Shown: positions 41,205-49,129 of the stretch, piece by piece
Position numbering within the stretch: the first letter of the stretch is position 1
How the letters are laid out: each line of letters begins with the position of its first letter
Assembly (NCBI GenBank): GCA_945888705.1
Contig: CAMDAQ010000002.1
Coordinates: 1 to 50,131, forward strand
DNA from: Singulisphaera sp. GP187
GTDB lineage: Bacteria > Planctomycetota > Phycisphaerae > Phycisphaerales > SM1A02
Length of the DNA stretch: 50,131 bases
Reading direction: 5' to 3'
Position numbers and translations under genes: made by a program
The notes under the pieces: model-generated
The model's input: only the letters and a program-made list of their open reading frames with translations
Databases searched by the model: none
Told to the model about the DNA's origin: nothing

Positions 41205-43768
41205 AGCCGCGCGCTGCGTGGCTCGCGCTTCTGGCGTGGGTGGCGGCGCTGATCCTGCCGACAGCGGCGCTCGCGCAATTCACGAACCTGTCCGTCGAGC
41301 CGATGGACCTTAGCGCGCTCGCCCGCATGCTGCGCGAAGAGTGCGTCGCCGAGCCGGCTGACTGGAATGCGTTCGAGCGTGTGCACATGGAGTATGTCGA
41401 GCGCCATGGGCCGCTGGTCGAGCGTTCATGCCAGGCCATTCGGGCGTCCGAGGCCAACACTGAACACCAGCGAGGCCCATCGATCGAGCTGCAGCTGGCG
41501 CAGCAGGACCTCGATGGCGCCCTGTTCACGGCCATCGCTGCGTTGATGCCGGCGGATGCCGCTGCGGGCATCGAGCGCGTGCGTGTGCGCCGTGGGCTTG
41601 CCGTGGCTGCTCGCATGAGCGGGTGGCTCGGCCAGGTCACGGCTTTTGATGCCGGCACGTCGCTGCAGCGGGCGCTTCGGGATGATGCGGCACGGTGGGC
41701 CGAGCTGAAGCCCGACGTCGATCGTCATCGGCTGGCCCGGCGGGATCTTGTTCGCCGCGTGTTGCGCGGCATCGGCGATGCCTTGGACTGCAGCGATCGG
41801 CGCGCGGCGGAGTCGATCTGGTTGGAGTACGCGGACCTGACGGAGCGGATCGCCAGCTTGGAGCATGAAGCCGAGCACGCCGTCGATGGCACGCAGGCGA
41901 TGCCTGCTGACCCATCGGTGGTGGATGCGACGACCGAGCGCCGAGCATCCAGCGACGCGGACGCAGATCCGATGGAACGGCTTGAGTCGCTTCGGCGCGA
42001 GCAGCAAGAGGCCCTTGAGCGGCTGTCTGCCCTTCGCAACGAGTGCTGGGCATCCATGACCAAGTCGATCGCGAGTGCGGTCGATCATGAGGTCGCGCTG
42101 TTTTTCCTGCTCGCACCGCGGTTGACGCCGCTGCAGCGCATGTCGTGGCGACGAAGCGTGGCCAACGAACTCAGCGTGGCGACCGATCGAGGGTACGGCG
42201 TGGAACAGTGCACGCTTGCCCTGCTTCGGGCGCCGGGAGTGGACCAGCCCCTGCGCGAGCGGTTGCTCGCCGCACTCTCGCGATGGGCGGAGGAGGATGG
42301 CGCGGCGCAGGAGGCCATGTTCCGCACCGCCGGCGAGCGCGTTGCCGAGCAGTATCTGTGGCAGTTCGGCACGGAGGAGCAGTCGCTGGCATCGCGCGCC
42401 TTCACCGAAGGATCGGCCTTGCGGGAACAGCGGGCCAGCCGCGCGCGGGATGAACTTCAGGCGATGGTCGTGGCGCAGGTTGGTGATGAGGCGGCGGGTG
42501 CAGCCATGGCGACGATCGAACAGCCCGCGGCCGAGGGGCAGGAGGTCGAGCTGGTCCTTGGCGAGGATCCGGAGGCGCCGGAGGTCGACGATGTGCCCGC
42601 GGACTCGGTCGATGCGATCGGTATGCCGAAGCGGGCGCGCCCCGCGTTGGCGCTCCTCGATCGGTTCATCGAGGCATGCATGATTCCAGAGTCGAAGGCC
42701 GAGGGCATGCGCGCATTGCTCGCGACGCATGAGTCGATCGTTTCGGCGATTGCGGAGGGTGAGCTTGCGGCGGTTCGTGGTCAGGAGCAGATCGACCTGA
42801 TGGAGCGCGTCAAGACGATGACGCTGGTTGATGCCATGGCAGCCGTAGAAACGTATGCGGCACACGCCCGGGCAGCGGAGGCCAAGATCCTTGACGCCGA
42901 TGATGCGTTCTGGAAAGCACTTGGCGAACTTGCGGGCGAGGCTGCGCCCGACTTCGCCCCGGCCATGCGGGTCAGTGCAGGCCTGTCACCGACCGATCTT
43001 GAGTGGGCGGTCGTGACGAGCCCGCTGCCCGCTGATCCCGTGCGCGTGGCGCTTGGATGTGCAGTCGACGACGAGCAGCGACGTCTGGTGCTCGCCGCCG
43101 CCGCTGCAGCCGAGGCATCGGAGGCCGCGTCCCGCTCTGAGATTGTCGACGTGCAGACCAGCATGAGTGTCGATTGGCTGCGTGGATCGCTGCTGTGGCG
43201 GACGCGGGCTGACGTGAGCGATGAGGAACGTGCAGCCTTCGGCGAAGCCAGTCGCGCACGACACGTCGAGCTGATGGATCGATACAAGAGGGCCATGGAA
43301 CGCAGGGATGCACTGCGCGCATCGCTTGCGCTCGAGATCGGGCGCATCGTCGGTGCGAAGGATCCTTGGCCGTTCCGCCGGGCGCTGGCTGCACAGGCGG
43401 CGCCGAACGGATTCCGGGAGCGCCACCGGATCATGCCGGTCCTGGACGCCCTGCTGGCGCAGGCCGATCTGCCCGGCGGCGTGCGCGCCGACGTGCTCGG
43501 TCTTCGGGATGACCTTGAGCCTGAGCTCAAGCGCGCCGAGGAACGGCTCATCGAGTCGATGGATGCACTCGTTGGCGACCGGCTCAAGGCGGAGGAATGG
43601 GTCGATCGATCGGCTCGGGCGCACGCCACGCTGTGGATCTGGTGGTTGCGCGATGAAGTCGAGCGGCGATGCGCCGAGCGGCTGCGCCGCGTCGCGCCGG
43701 AGTCGTTGCTTCCGGACTCGACGCTGCGCCCGATCCGCGAGGTGGAGCGCGGTCGCTACGGGATGTAG
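41201..43768 (+). CDS. Large exported helical protein of unknown function
   Basis: The 855-aa precursor has a Sec signal (MKPRAAWLALLAWVAALILPTAALAQ; the first Met is read from GTG). The remainder is predominantly helical, with Glu/Arg/Ala-rich stretches such as RREQQEALERLSALRNE and a low-complexity acidic linker near residue 460 (ELVLGEDPEAPEVDDVP). There are no recognisable catalytic motifs and no TM or lipobox after the signal. Start choice: GTG at 41201 overlaps the DinB-like stop, and GGAG lies 6 nt before it. The TAG stop forms part of the promoter of the aquaporin gene. Confidence 0.75.
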   Translation: MKPRAAWLALLAWVAALILPTAALAQFTNLSVEPMDLSALARMLREECVAEPADWNAFERVHMEYVERHGPLVERSCQAIRASEANTEHQRGPSIELQLAQQDLDGALFTAIAALMPADAAAGIERVRVRRGLAVAARMSGWLGQVTAFDAGTSLQRALRDDAARWAELKPDVDRHRLARRDLVRRVLRGIGDALDCSDRRAAESIWLEYADLTERIASLEHEAEHAVDGTQAMPADPSVVDATTERRASSDADADPMERLESLRREQQEALERLSALRNECWASMTKSIASAVDHEVALFFLLAPRLTPLQRMSWRRSVANELSVATDRGYGVEQCTLALLRAPGVDQPLRERLLAALSRWAEEDGAAQEAMFRTAGERVAEQYLWQFGTEEQSLASRAFTEGSALREQRASRARDELQAMVVAQVGDEAAGAAMATIEQPAAEGQEVELVLGEDPEAPEVDDVPADSVDAIGMPKRARPALALLDRFIEACMIPESKAEGMRALLATHESIVSAIAEGELAAVRGQEQIDLMERVKTMTLVDAMAAVETYAAHARAAEAKILDADDAFWKALGELAGEAAPDFAPAMRVSAGLSPTDLEWAVVTSPLPADPVRVALGCAVDDEQRRLVLAAAAAAEASEAASRSEIVDVQTSMSVDWLRGSLLWRTRADVSDEERAAFGEASRARHVELMDRYKRAMERRDALRASLALEIGRIVGAKDPWPFRRALAAQAAPNGFRERHRIMPVLDALLAQADLPGGVRADVLGLRDDLEPELKRAEERLIESMDALVGDRLKAEEWVDRSARAHATLWIWWLRDEVERRCAERLRRVAPESLLPDSTLRPIREVERGRYGM

Positions 43769-43771
43769 CCT
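43766..43771 (+). promoter_or_regulatory. -10 TAGCCT for the aquaporin gene, overlapping a stop codon
   Basis: TAGCCT ends 6 nt before the ATG at 43778. Its first three bases are the TAG stop of the upstream exported-protein gene. Confidence 0.55.
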
Positions 43772-43777
43772 GCGGCC

Positions 43778-44542
43778 ATGAATCTTGCGGCGGAGTTCCT
43801 GGGTACAGCGTTGCTGGTGCTGCTCGGCAACGGCGTGGTCGGCAACGTCATCCTCGCGCGCACGAAGGGGCAGGTGCTCCCGTCGCAGCCGGGGGGCTTC
43901 TTCATCATCACGGTGGGTTGGGGGCTCGCGGTCTTCGTCGCTGCCTACTGCACGGCGTTCCTGGGCGGCCCGGCGCACCTGAATCCGGCGGTGAGCGTGG
44001 CGATGTCGGCCATGGGCATGGTTGCGCGTGATGACTGCGTGCGCCTGTGCCTTGCCCAGATGACCGGCGGCATGTTCGGTGCGTTCCTCGTGTGGCTGCT
44101 CTACCTGCCGCACTGGCGGCTGACCGAGGATCCTCGCATCAAGCTGGCGGCCTTCTGCAACGCGCCCGCGGTGCGTGCACCCGCGAGCAACCTGCTGGTC
44201 GAGGTGATCGCCGCCGCGGTGCTCGTGTTCGGGATTCTCTGCCTCAAGGAAGCGCAAGGCACGATGGATGACGGGCGCGTGATCTCGCTGGACTTCGGCG
44301 CGATGGGCGCGCTGCCTGTGGGGCTGCTGGTCTTCGCGGTCGGCATTTGCCTCGGTGGGCCGACCGGGTATGCGGTGAACCCCGCGCGGGATCTGTCGCC
44401 GCGCGTCATGCATGCGCTGCTGCCGATTCCCGGCAAAGGCCCGAGCGATTGGGGCTATGCCTGGATTCCGGTGGCGGGTTCGATCGGTGGTGCGCTCGTA
44501 GCCGTCGCGATCTTCGAGGCCATCGCGCCCGTAGGGGGATGA
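43778..44542 (+). CDS. Aquaglyceroporin (MIP family)
   Basis: The 254-aa channel has six membrane helices and both half-helix motifs: HLNPAVSVAM and AVNPARDLSPRVM. The Asp after the second NPA-Arg is typical of glycerol facilitators rather than strict water channels, and its length also suits GlpF. No glycerol kinase or regulator is next to it. The stop overlaps the ATG of the following gene (ATGA), so the exported protein is translated with it. Confidence 0.93.
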   Translation: MNLAAEFLGTALLVLLGNGVVGNVILARTKGQVLPSQPGGFFIITVGWGLAVFVAAYCTAFLGGPAHLNPAVSVAMSAMGMVARDDCVRLCLAQMTGGMFGAFLVWLLYLPHWRLTEDPRIKLAAFCNAPAVRAPASNLLVEVIAAAVLVFGILCLKEAQGTMDDGRVISLDFGAMGALPVGLLVFAVGICLGGPTGYAVNPARDLSPRVMHALLPIPGKGPSDWGYAWIPVAGSIGGALVAVAIFEAIAPVGG

Positions 44543-46626
44543 ACATGCATCACAGGATTCCGTCGAGGCCGCGCGGTTGGATGTCCCTTCGCGGCGGGAT
44601 GCTCTCTCTTGCGGCCACCGGGCTCGGTGCATTCTCGGCGCATGCGGGCAGCGCAGCTTCATCGAGCGAGTCGCTCGCCGTGCAGGCTGGTCAAGCGCCC
44701 TCGACCAGCGCGCCGATGGTTCAGGAGCCGACTCCGGCCGCAGCGCAGCAGCAACTTCCCTTCCCGCTGCGTTTCGGTGCACGCAGCGAGTGGCTCGCGC
44801 AGAAGCAGGGTGTGCTGAATCAGGTCGTGCTTGTGCCGGACGGTGCGACGTACTTGGACGAGATCCGGCAGTGGACGATCGATCGCCGTTGGCCCGTGCT
44901 GATCGAGGACGATCACTTCACGCCGCTCTTCCTGCAGTCGTTCGCCCCCGAGCGCGTGTTCCGTCGGGCTTCGGTCGGCGCGATGCCGGCCGTCGAGGCA
45001 CGCTCTGCAGCACTCGAAGGCGCTGCGGCGCATGCATGGGTTCCCGGTGCAGCATCGATGAAGGAGGCGCTGGCAGGTCGCGGCGTGCCTTCGATCGGCG
45101 TCGTGCTCTATGACCCGGCCGATCCGGCGTGGCCGGCGGCGGTTGCGCTCGCAGCCGGACGCGGCCAGGTGATCGTGCCCCTGGCGGGGAACTGGGGTGC
45201 ACCCAACGATCAACTCGATCCCGATCGCACGACGGCTCTGTGCGATGCCGTGCGCGATGCGGTCGCTGGTACGGGCCTGGCGTGGAATGGGCTCGGTGAC
45301 GAGGTCGACGCCGTCACGATCTGCCGGTCGATGGCGGGCAAGGGAACGCCGGGAGAGCGGATCGAGTTCGCGTCGCCGTTCGGTCCAGCGCGCCGCAACG
45401 AGCCGATCGCCACGACCGATGCGCTCTGCCGCATCGCCGATGGCCGTACGCCGCGTCGGTGGGCGATCGCGGGTTGGATCTTCGGATCCGAGGTCCGCAG
45501 CGCGTACGCCGCGATGTGCTCGCTCTTCCTCGTGCAGAAGAGCGCGTGGCTGAATGACTGCGTGGCCTATCCGTCCAATCCCGGGGCTCGCTTGTACGAG
45601 GTCCGTGAAGCGACGGAACTCCTTGCCAAGGCAGGTTTCGCTGCCCAGACGATTCGCTTCGCTCCTGCGGGCGTGGGCGAATGGCGCAAGCGAGCAGCCG
45701 AGGGATGGGCGCCCGATCTCCAGTTCATCAACTCCATGGGCAACGTGGATACGTTCACCATCCTGCAGGACCATGACGCGAAGGTTCGTGAGATTCCCGC
45801 GATCGGCCGGCCGATGGGCCTGCACATGATCCACTCGTTCAGCCTTGCGGCGCCGGAGTCGCCGATCTGCGTGGGCGCACGCTGGCTCGACCATGGCGTC
45901 TTTGCCTACGTGGGATCGGTGCACGAGCCGATGCTGATAGCGTTCGTGCCGCCGGCCTTGGTCGCGCAGCGGATCTCGGTCGGCGTGCCGCTGCTGGTGG
46001 CAGGGCGATGGCTCGAGGGCGAGGGCGATCGGTGCTGGCGCGTGCAGACGATCGGCGATCCGCTGTGGACACCTTCGCCCGGACTGCTGCGCGGAGCGAT
46101 CGCGCCGGCGCAGCCGCGTGAGGGCCTCGTCGACCTGAAGCCTGCGGCGATCGCAGCGGTCAAGGCCATGGATGCGGCGCCGACCGGTGCGAGTGCCCTG
46201 GCGGCGATGCGTGACATGAGCCGGCTGTCCCGGCCACAACTGGTCGGCACGGTCTGGACCAACGCCATGAAGGCCGGCGTGGCCAAGGAGTCTGCGCCAA
46301 CCGCGCTGATGCCGCTCTTTCTCTGGCGGAATCTCGATGCCGTCGCGCAGGCGATCGAACTCATCGAGAACCCGACCCTGAACCAGCTGGATCTGCTGTG
46401 GACGCTGGCTGCGGCGCAGCTCGATGCGGGACAGGTCGCCAACCGTGCCACCATCGAGACGCTCGTGCGTCATCCACGCGTGCCGCGGGCGTGGCATGAC
46501 ATGGCGACGGTGCGTGCCAACGCGATCCGTGTCATGGGCAACGATGCCTACGTTGCCCTGAATCGAAGCGTGCTGCTGTCGCTTGACGCGGATGAGCGTG
46601 CCGGCGTGCTTGAGAACCTGAAGTGA
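44539..46626 (+). CDS. Exported protein, possible C25-like fold
   Basis: The 695-aa precursor has an N-terminal signal (LRGGMLSLAATGLGAFSAHA) and a Ser/Ala/Gln-rich linker to about residue 75. The globular region contains PVLIEDDHFTP near 120, SMGNVDTFTIL near 400, and HMIHSFSLAAPES and HGVFAYVGSVHEP near 430-465. It ends that region with QTIGDPLWTP. The GSVHEP...GDPLWTP series recalls the gingipain/C25-like (TIGR03790-type) domains common in planctomycetes, but the match is by eye and a catalytic Cys-His pair is not clear. The track start at 44347 is inside the aquaporin gene; 44539 overlaps its stop. Confidence 0.6.
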   Translation: MNMHHRIPSRPRGWMSLRGGMLSLAATGLGAFSAHAGSAASSSESLAVQAGQAPSTSAPMVQEPTPAAAQQQLPFPLRFGARSEWLAQKQGVLNQVVLVPDGATYLDEIRQWTIDRRWPVLIEDDHFTPLFLQSFAPERVFRRASVGAMPAVEARSAALEGAAAHAWVPGAASMKEALAGRGVPSIGVVLYDPADPAWPAAVALAAGRGQVIVPLAGNWGAPNDQLDPDRTTALCDAVRDAVAGTGLAWNGLGDEVDAVTICRSMAGKGTPGERIEFASPFGPARRNEPIATTDALCRIADGRTPRRWAIAGWIFGSEVRSAYAAMCSLFLVQKSAWLNDCVAYPSNPGARLYEVREATELLAKAGFAAQTIRFAPAGVGEWRKRAAEGWAPDLQFINSMGNVDTFTILQDHDAKVREIPAIGRPMGLHMIHSFSLAAPESPICVGARWLDHGVFAYVGSVHEPMLIAFVPPALVAQRISVGVPLLVAGRWLEGEGDRCWRVQTIGDPLWTPSPGLLRGAIAPAQPREGLVDLKPAAIAAVKAMDAAPTGASALAAMRDMSRLSRPQLVGTVWTNAMKAGVAKESAPTALMPLFLWRNLDAVAQAIELIENPTLNQLDLLWTLAAAQLDAGQVANRATIETLVRHPRVPRAWHDMATVRANAIRVMGNDAYVALNRSVLLSLDADERAGVLENLK

Positions 46627-46668
46627 GTTGAGGGCGAGCCGGTCGCGCCGCCTCCGGCTGCCTCACTT
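46621..46668. terminator. Possible bidirectional hairpin across two convergent stop codons
   Basis: AAGTGAG (46621-46627) can pair with CTCACTT (46662-46668), with an inner AGCCGG/CCGGCT (46637-46642, 46654-46659). The outer arms include the stop codons of both convergent genes. No T-tract. Confidence 0.3.
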
Positions 46669-47658
46669 GGGCAGGCCGTCGAGGATCCGTACTTTCACAT
46701 CCTGCGGTGTGAAGTCGAAGCGCTCGCGGCAGGCCGTGTCGCCGATCGCGCATTCCACCGTGCGCTCGGTGAGCGCGACCAATCCTGGAAAGGCCGGGTG
46801 CAGGCGATCGCGCTGCATGACCGGGCCCTGCTTCGACGGATCCCACAGCACGGATCCGACGCGGATCGGCTCGCCCGAGCGCGTCTCGTCGGTCACGTCG
46901 ACCAGGCTGAGCAGGCGCACGAGAGGCTTGCCCGTGGCCCATGCCGTCAGCCGCTCGTTGAGCCGCTGGAGCGTGGCTTCTTCGGGCAATTGCATCGCAG
47001 CCATCATGCGCCCCTTCGAGGCGCGCATGTCCGGCAGGTTGCCGATGACGAGGGGAATACCGGCGGTGACGACCCGATCGAGCTGGGCGAGGCCTTGCTC
47101 GAAGAGCGTCGCACGATCGTCCTCTGATCGGATCGGCGTCTTACCAATGCCGCCTCCCCCGTACGAGTACCAGAAGAGGAAGTCGGCACCGAGCACGAGC
47201 GTGGGTTTGGTGTCGAGCGCGCGCGTGATGGCATCTTCGCCGCGCGCGACCGGATCGCTGAAGAACATCCCGGTCGCATAGTGTGCCACGAGCTCGGTGC
47301 TGCCGGGCTTGGCCGCGGCGAGCAGCACATCGCGCATGTCGACGAGTTCAGCCTTGAACGGCGTGGCGCTGCCGTTGCTGACGGCGACGCCGAAGCCGTC
47401 ACTCGCGCTGGCACCCACGATGGCGATGCGCCTGGTGACCGATGGGGCGAACGGTGCGGAAGCAGAGTTCGTCGCAATGGCGGCCGCCGGCCCCGGCGCA
47501 TCGCTCGTGATGGCCGTCGCCCCCGATGGGGAGGCCGTGTCGAACCGTCCATCGGCGCGAAGTGCACGCGTGGGTGCGGCTCCGGCAAGGATCGCAGCGA
47601 GGCAGGCGCTCCACCACAACGTGCGCGGGAACCAAGGATGTGATGAGCTCATGAACAC
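46663..47658 (-). CDS. Exported SGNH/GDSL-type hydrolase
   Basis: The 331-aa precursor has a signal peptide (LWWSACLAAILAGAAPTRAL) and a low-complexity Ala/Ser/Thr linker. The SGNH blocks are RIAIVGASASDGFG (block I with the Ser), an IGNLPD segment (block III Asn), and DRLHPAF (block V Asp-x-x-His). Block II is not clear. Such enzymes are esterases or acetyl hydrolases of the periplasm or cell surface. The start is a GTG at 47658, 6 nt after TAGGAT; an ATG lies two codons later. Confidence 0.78.
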   Translation of the reverse strand: MFMSSSHPWFPRTLWWSACLAAILAGAAPTRALRADGRFDTASPSGATAITSDAPGPAAAIATNSASAPFAPSVTRRIAIVGASASDGFGVAVSNGSATPFKAELVDMRDVLLAAAKPGSTELVAHYATGMFFSDPVARGEDAITRALDTKPTLVLGADFLFWYSYGGGGIGKTPIRSEDDRATLFEQGLAQLDRVVTAGIPLVIGNLPDMRASKGRMMAAMQLPEEATLQRLNERLTAWATGKPLVRLLSLVDVTDETRSGEPIRVGSVLWDPSKQGPVMQRDRLHPAFPGLVALTERTVECAIGDTACRERFDFTPQDVKVRILDGLPK

Positions 47659-47664
47659 GTTGCC

Positions 47665-47670
47665 ATCCTA
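47665..47670 (-). promoter_or_regulatory. -10 TAGGAT for the SGNH hydrolase gene
   Basis: TAGGAT on the minus strand ends 6 nt before the GTG at 47658 and 12 nt before the in-frame ATG at 47652. The spacing seen elsewhere in this window favours the GTG. Confidence 0.5.
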
Positions 47671-48122
47671 CGTCTGCGGCACGCCGCGGCATGCAGGCTT
47701 TCGTTCGGCTTCGTACCGCGTCTGGCACCCTGGCTCGTCCTCTCGCGACCTTGTGTATCGGCTACGTGGACGCGCGGCGAGCCCGCGCTGATCGGCCTCG
47801 CGATCTTGCGCTCGTCCTTGCGCTCCCTCGGGTCCCTGCTGCGCGGACGCGCGCGCTCTTCGTCCGTTGGTCGGGGGGGCTGGCACCCGCCATCAACGGT
47901 CACTGTCCGTGCCGCCTTCGCGACTCCCGGAGCCGCGCAGCATGGGACCGCTCGGTCGCTCCGGACGGGCGCGAGGTCCCACCGCGAACGTCATCGCGCA
48001 AAACACTCCTCGTTCACATCACTCCGAAGTCATTTTCGGGGGTCAAGATTGCAGATTCTGCGGACATGCGGCGTCCAAGCGGGTGCGTTCGCGAGTCAGC
48101 GCGCGTCCGCGCGGCTGCGCGC
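47671..48122. other. 450-bp region without a confident gene
   Basis: This stretch between the SGNH and sucD genes is the longest gap in the window. ORFs on both strands are Arg/Pro-rich and unlike known proteins. It contains a TGGGACC...GGTCCCA inverted repeat (47943-47949 with 47975-47981), a G7 run, a ggctggcaccc block, and a relatively AT-richer part around 47995-48070 with TTTTCGGGGGTCAAGATTGC. The last element recalls sequences that flank REP-associated transposases, but no transposase is present. It could be a repeat remnant or an RNA; I cannot decide. Confidence 0.4.
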
Positions 48123-49052
48123 TCAGGCAAGGCCTAGCGCGCTGGCCATCGTCTGGCCGAGATCGGCCGGGCTCATGCTGACGCGGATGCCGCACTCGGC
48201 CATGACCTTGAGCTTGGCCTCGGCCGTGTCGTCGGCGCCGCCGATGATCGCGCCGGCATGGCCCATGCGCTTACCCTTGGGCGCCGTGCGCCCGGCGATG
48301 AAGCCCGCGACCGGCTTGGTCATGTTGTCCTTGATCCAGCGCGCGGCCTCGACTTCGGCGCTGCCGCCGATCTCGCCGATCATGATCACGCCGTCGGTCT
48401 GCGGATCGGCGTTGAACATCTCGAGGACGTCGAGGAAGTCGAGCCCCTTGACGGGGTCGCCGCCGATGCCCACGCAGGTCGACTGGCCGATGCCGCGCAC
48501 CGAGCACTGCCAGACGGCTTCGTAGGTCAGCGTGCCGCTGCGGCTCACGATGCCCACGGCCTTGCCGGTCTTCGCATCGCGTCGATGCGTGTGGATGTAG
48601 CCGGGCATGATGCCGATCTTGCATCCGCCCTCGAAGCGGTCGCCGACCCGGTAGCCGGGCGTGATCACACCGGGACAGTTGGGGCCGACGAGGATCGTGC
48701 CGGGATACCCGGCGAGCCGGGCGCGCGCGCGGACCATGTCCTGCACCGGCACGCCCTCGGTGATCGCGATGATGGTCTTGATGCCCGCATCGGCGGCCTC
48801 GAGGATGGCATCGGCCGCGAACGGCGGCGGCACGAAGATCATGCTCGCGGTCGCGCCCGTGCCGCGAACGGCCTGGTCGACGGTGTCGAAGATCGGGAGG
48901 CCGTTGGCGTCCTTCTGGCCGCCCTTGCCGGGCGTGGTCCCGCCGACCATGCGCGTGCCGTACTCGAAGCAGCCCTTGGTGTGGAATGCGCCCGCCGAGC
49001 CGGTGATGCCCTGGCAGATGACCCGAGTGTTGCCGTCGATCAGGATGGACAT
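48123..49052 (-). CDS. sucD: Succinyl-CoA synthetase alpha subunit
   Basis: SucD, with SucC, converts succinyl-CoA to succinate with NTP synthesis in the TCA cycle. The 309-aa protein has [21 protein letters not shown], the [12 protein letters not shown] block, and the phospho-histidine motif [10 protein letters not shown] near residue 260. sucC does not lie next to it; upstream is the divergent purM gene. TATCCT ends 9 nt before the ATG. Confidence 0.96.
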   Translation of the reverse strand: MSILIDGNTRVICQGITGSAGAFHTKGCFEYGTRMVGGTTPGKGGQKDANGLPIFDTVDQAVRGTGATASMIFVPPPFAADAILEAADAGIKTIIAITEGVPVQDMVRARARLAGYPGTILVGPNCPGVITPGYRVGDRFEGGCKIGIMPGYIHTHRRDAKTGKAVGIVSRSGTLTYEAVWQCSVRGIGQSTCVGIGGDPVKGLDFLDVLEMFNADPQTDGVIMIGEIGGSAEVEAARWIKDNMTKPVAGFIAGRTAPKGKRMGHAGAIIGGADDTAEAKLKVMAECGIRVSMSPADLGQTMASALGLA

Positions 49053-49061
49053 GGGAGGAGG

Positions 49062-49067
49062 AGGATA
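49062..49067 (-). promoter_or_regulatory. -10 TATCCT for sucD, leaderless type
   Basis: TATCCT on the minus strand ends 9 nt before the ATG at 49052; the gap is CCTCCTCCC, pyrimidine-rich and not a Shine-Dalgarno. Confidence 0.5.
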
Positions 49068-49114
49068 GCAACGACGGGCCCGCCGCGGCCGCGCAGGAAC
49101 CCGCGGGATCCGCT

Positions 49115-49120
49115 GTAATG
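49115..49120 (+). promoter_or_regulatory. -10 TGTAAT for purM
   Basis: TGTAAT ends 9 nt before the ATG at 49130. It also overlaps an in-frame ATG at 49118, which argues for 49130 as the true start if the transcript is leaderless. Confidence 0.45.
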
Positions 49121-49129
49121 CTTCGTTCC

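Noticed and set aside
47649-47903. 84-aa minus-strand and 148-aa plus-strand ORFs in the 450-bp gap
   Set aside because: Both are Arg/Pro-rich, lack a ribosome binding site or a TAnnnT at the right distance, and show no family pattern. They are kept only as part of the unexplained region.
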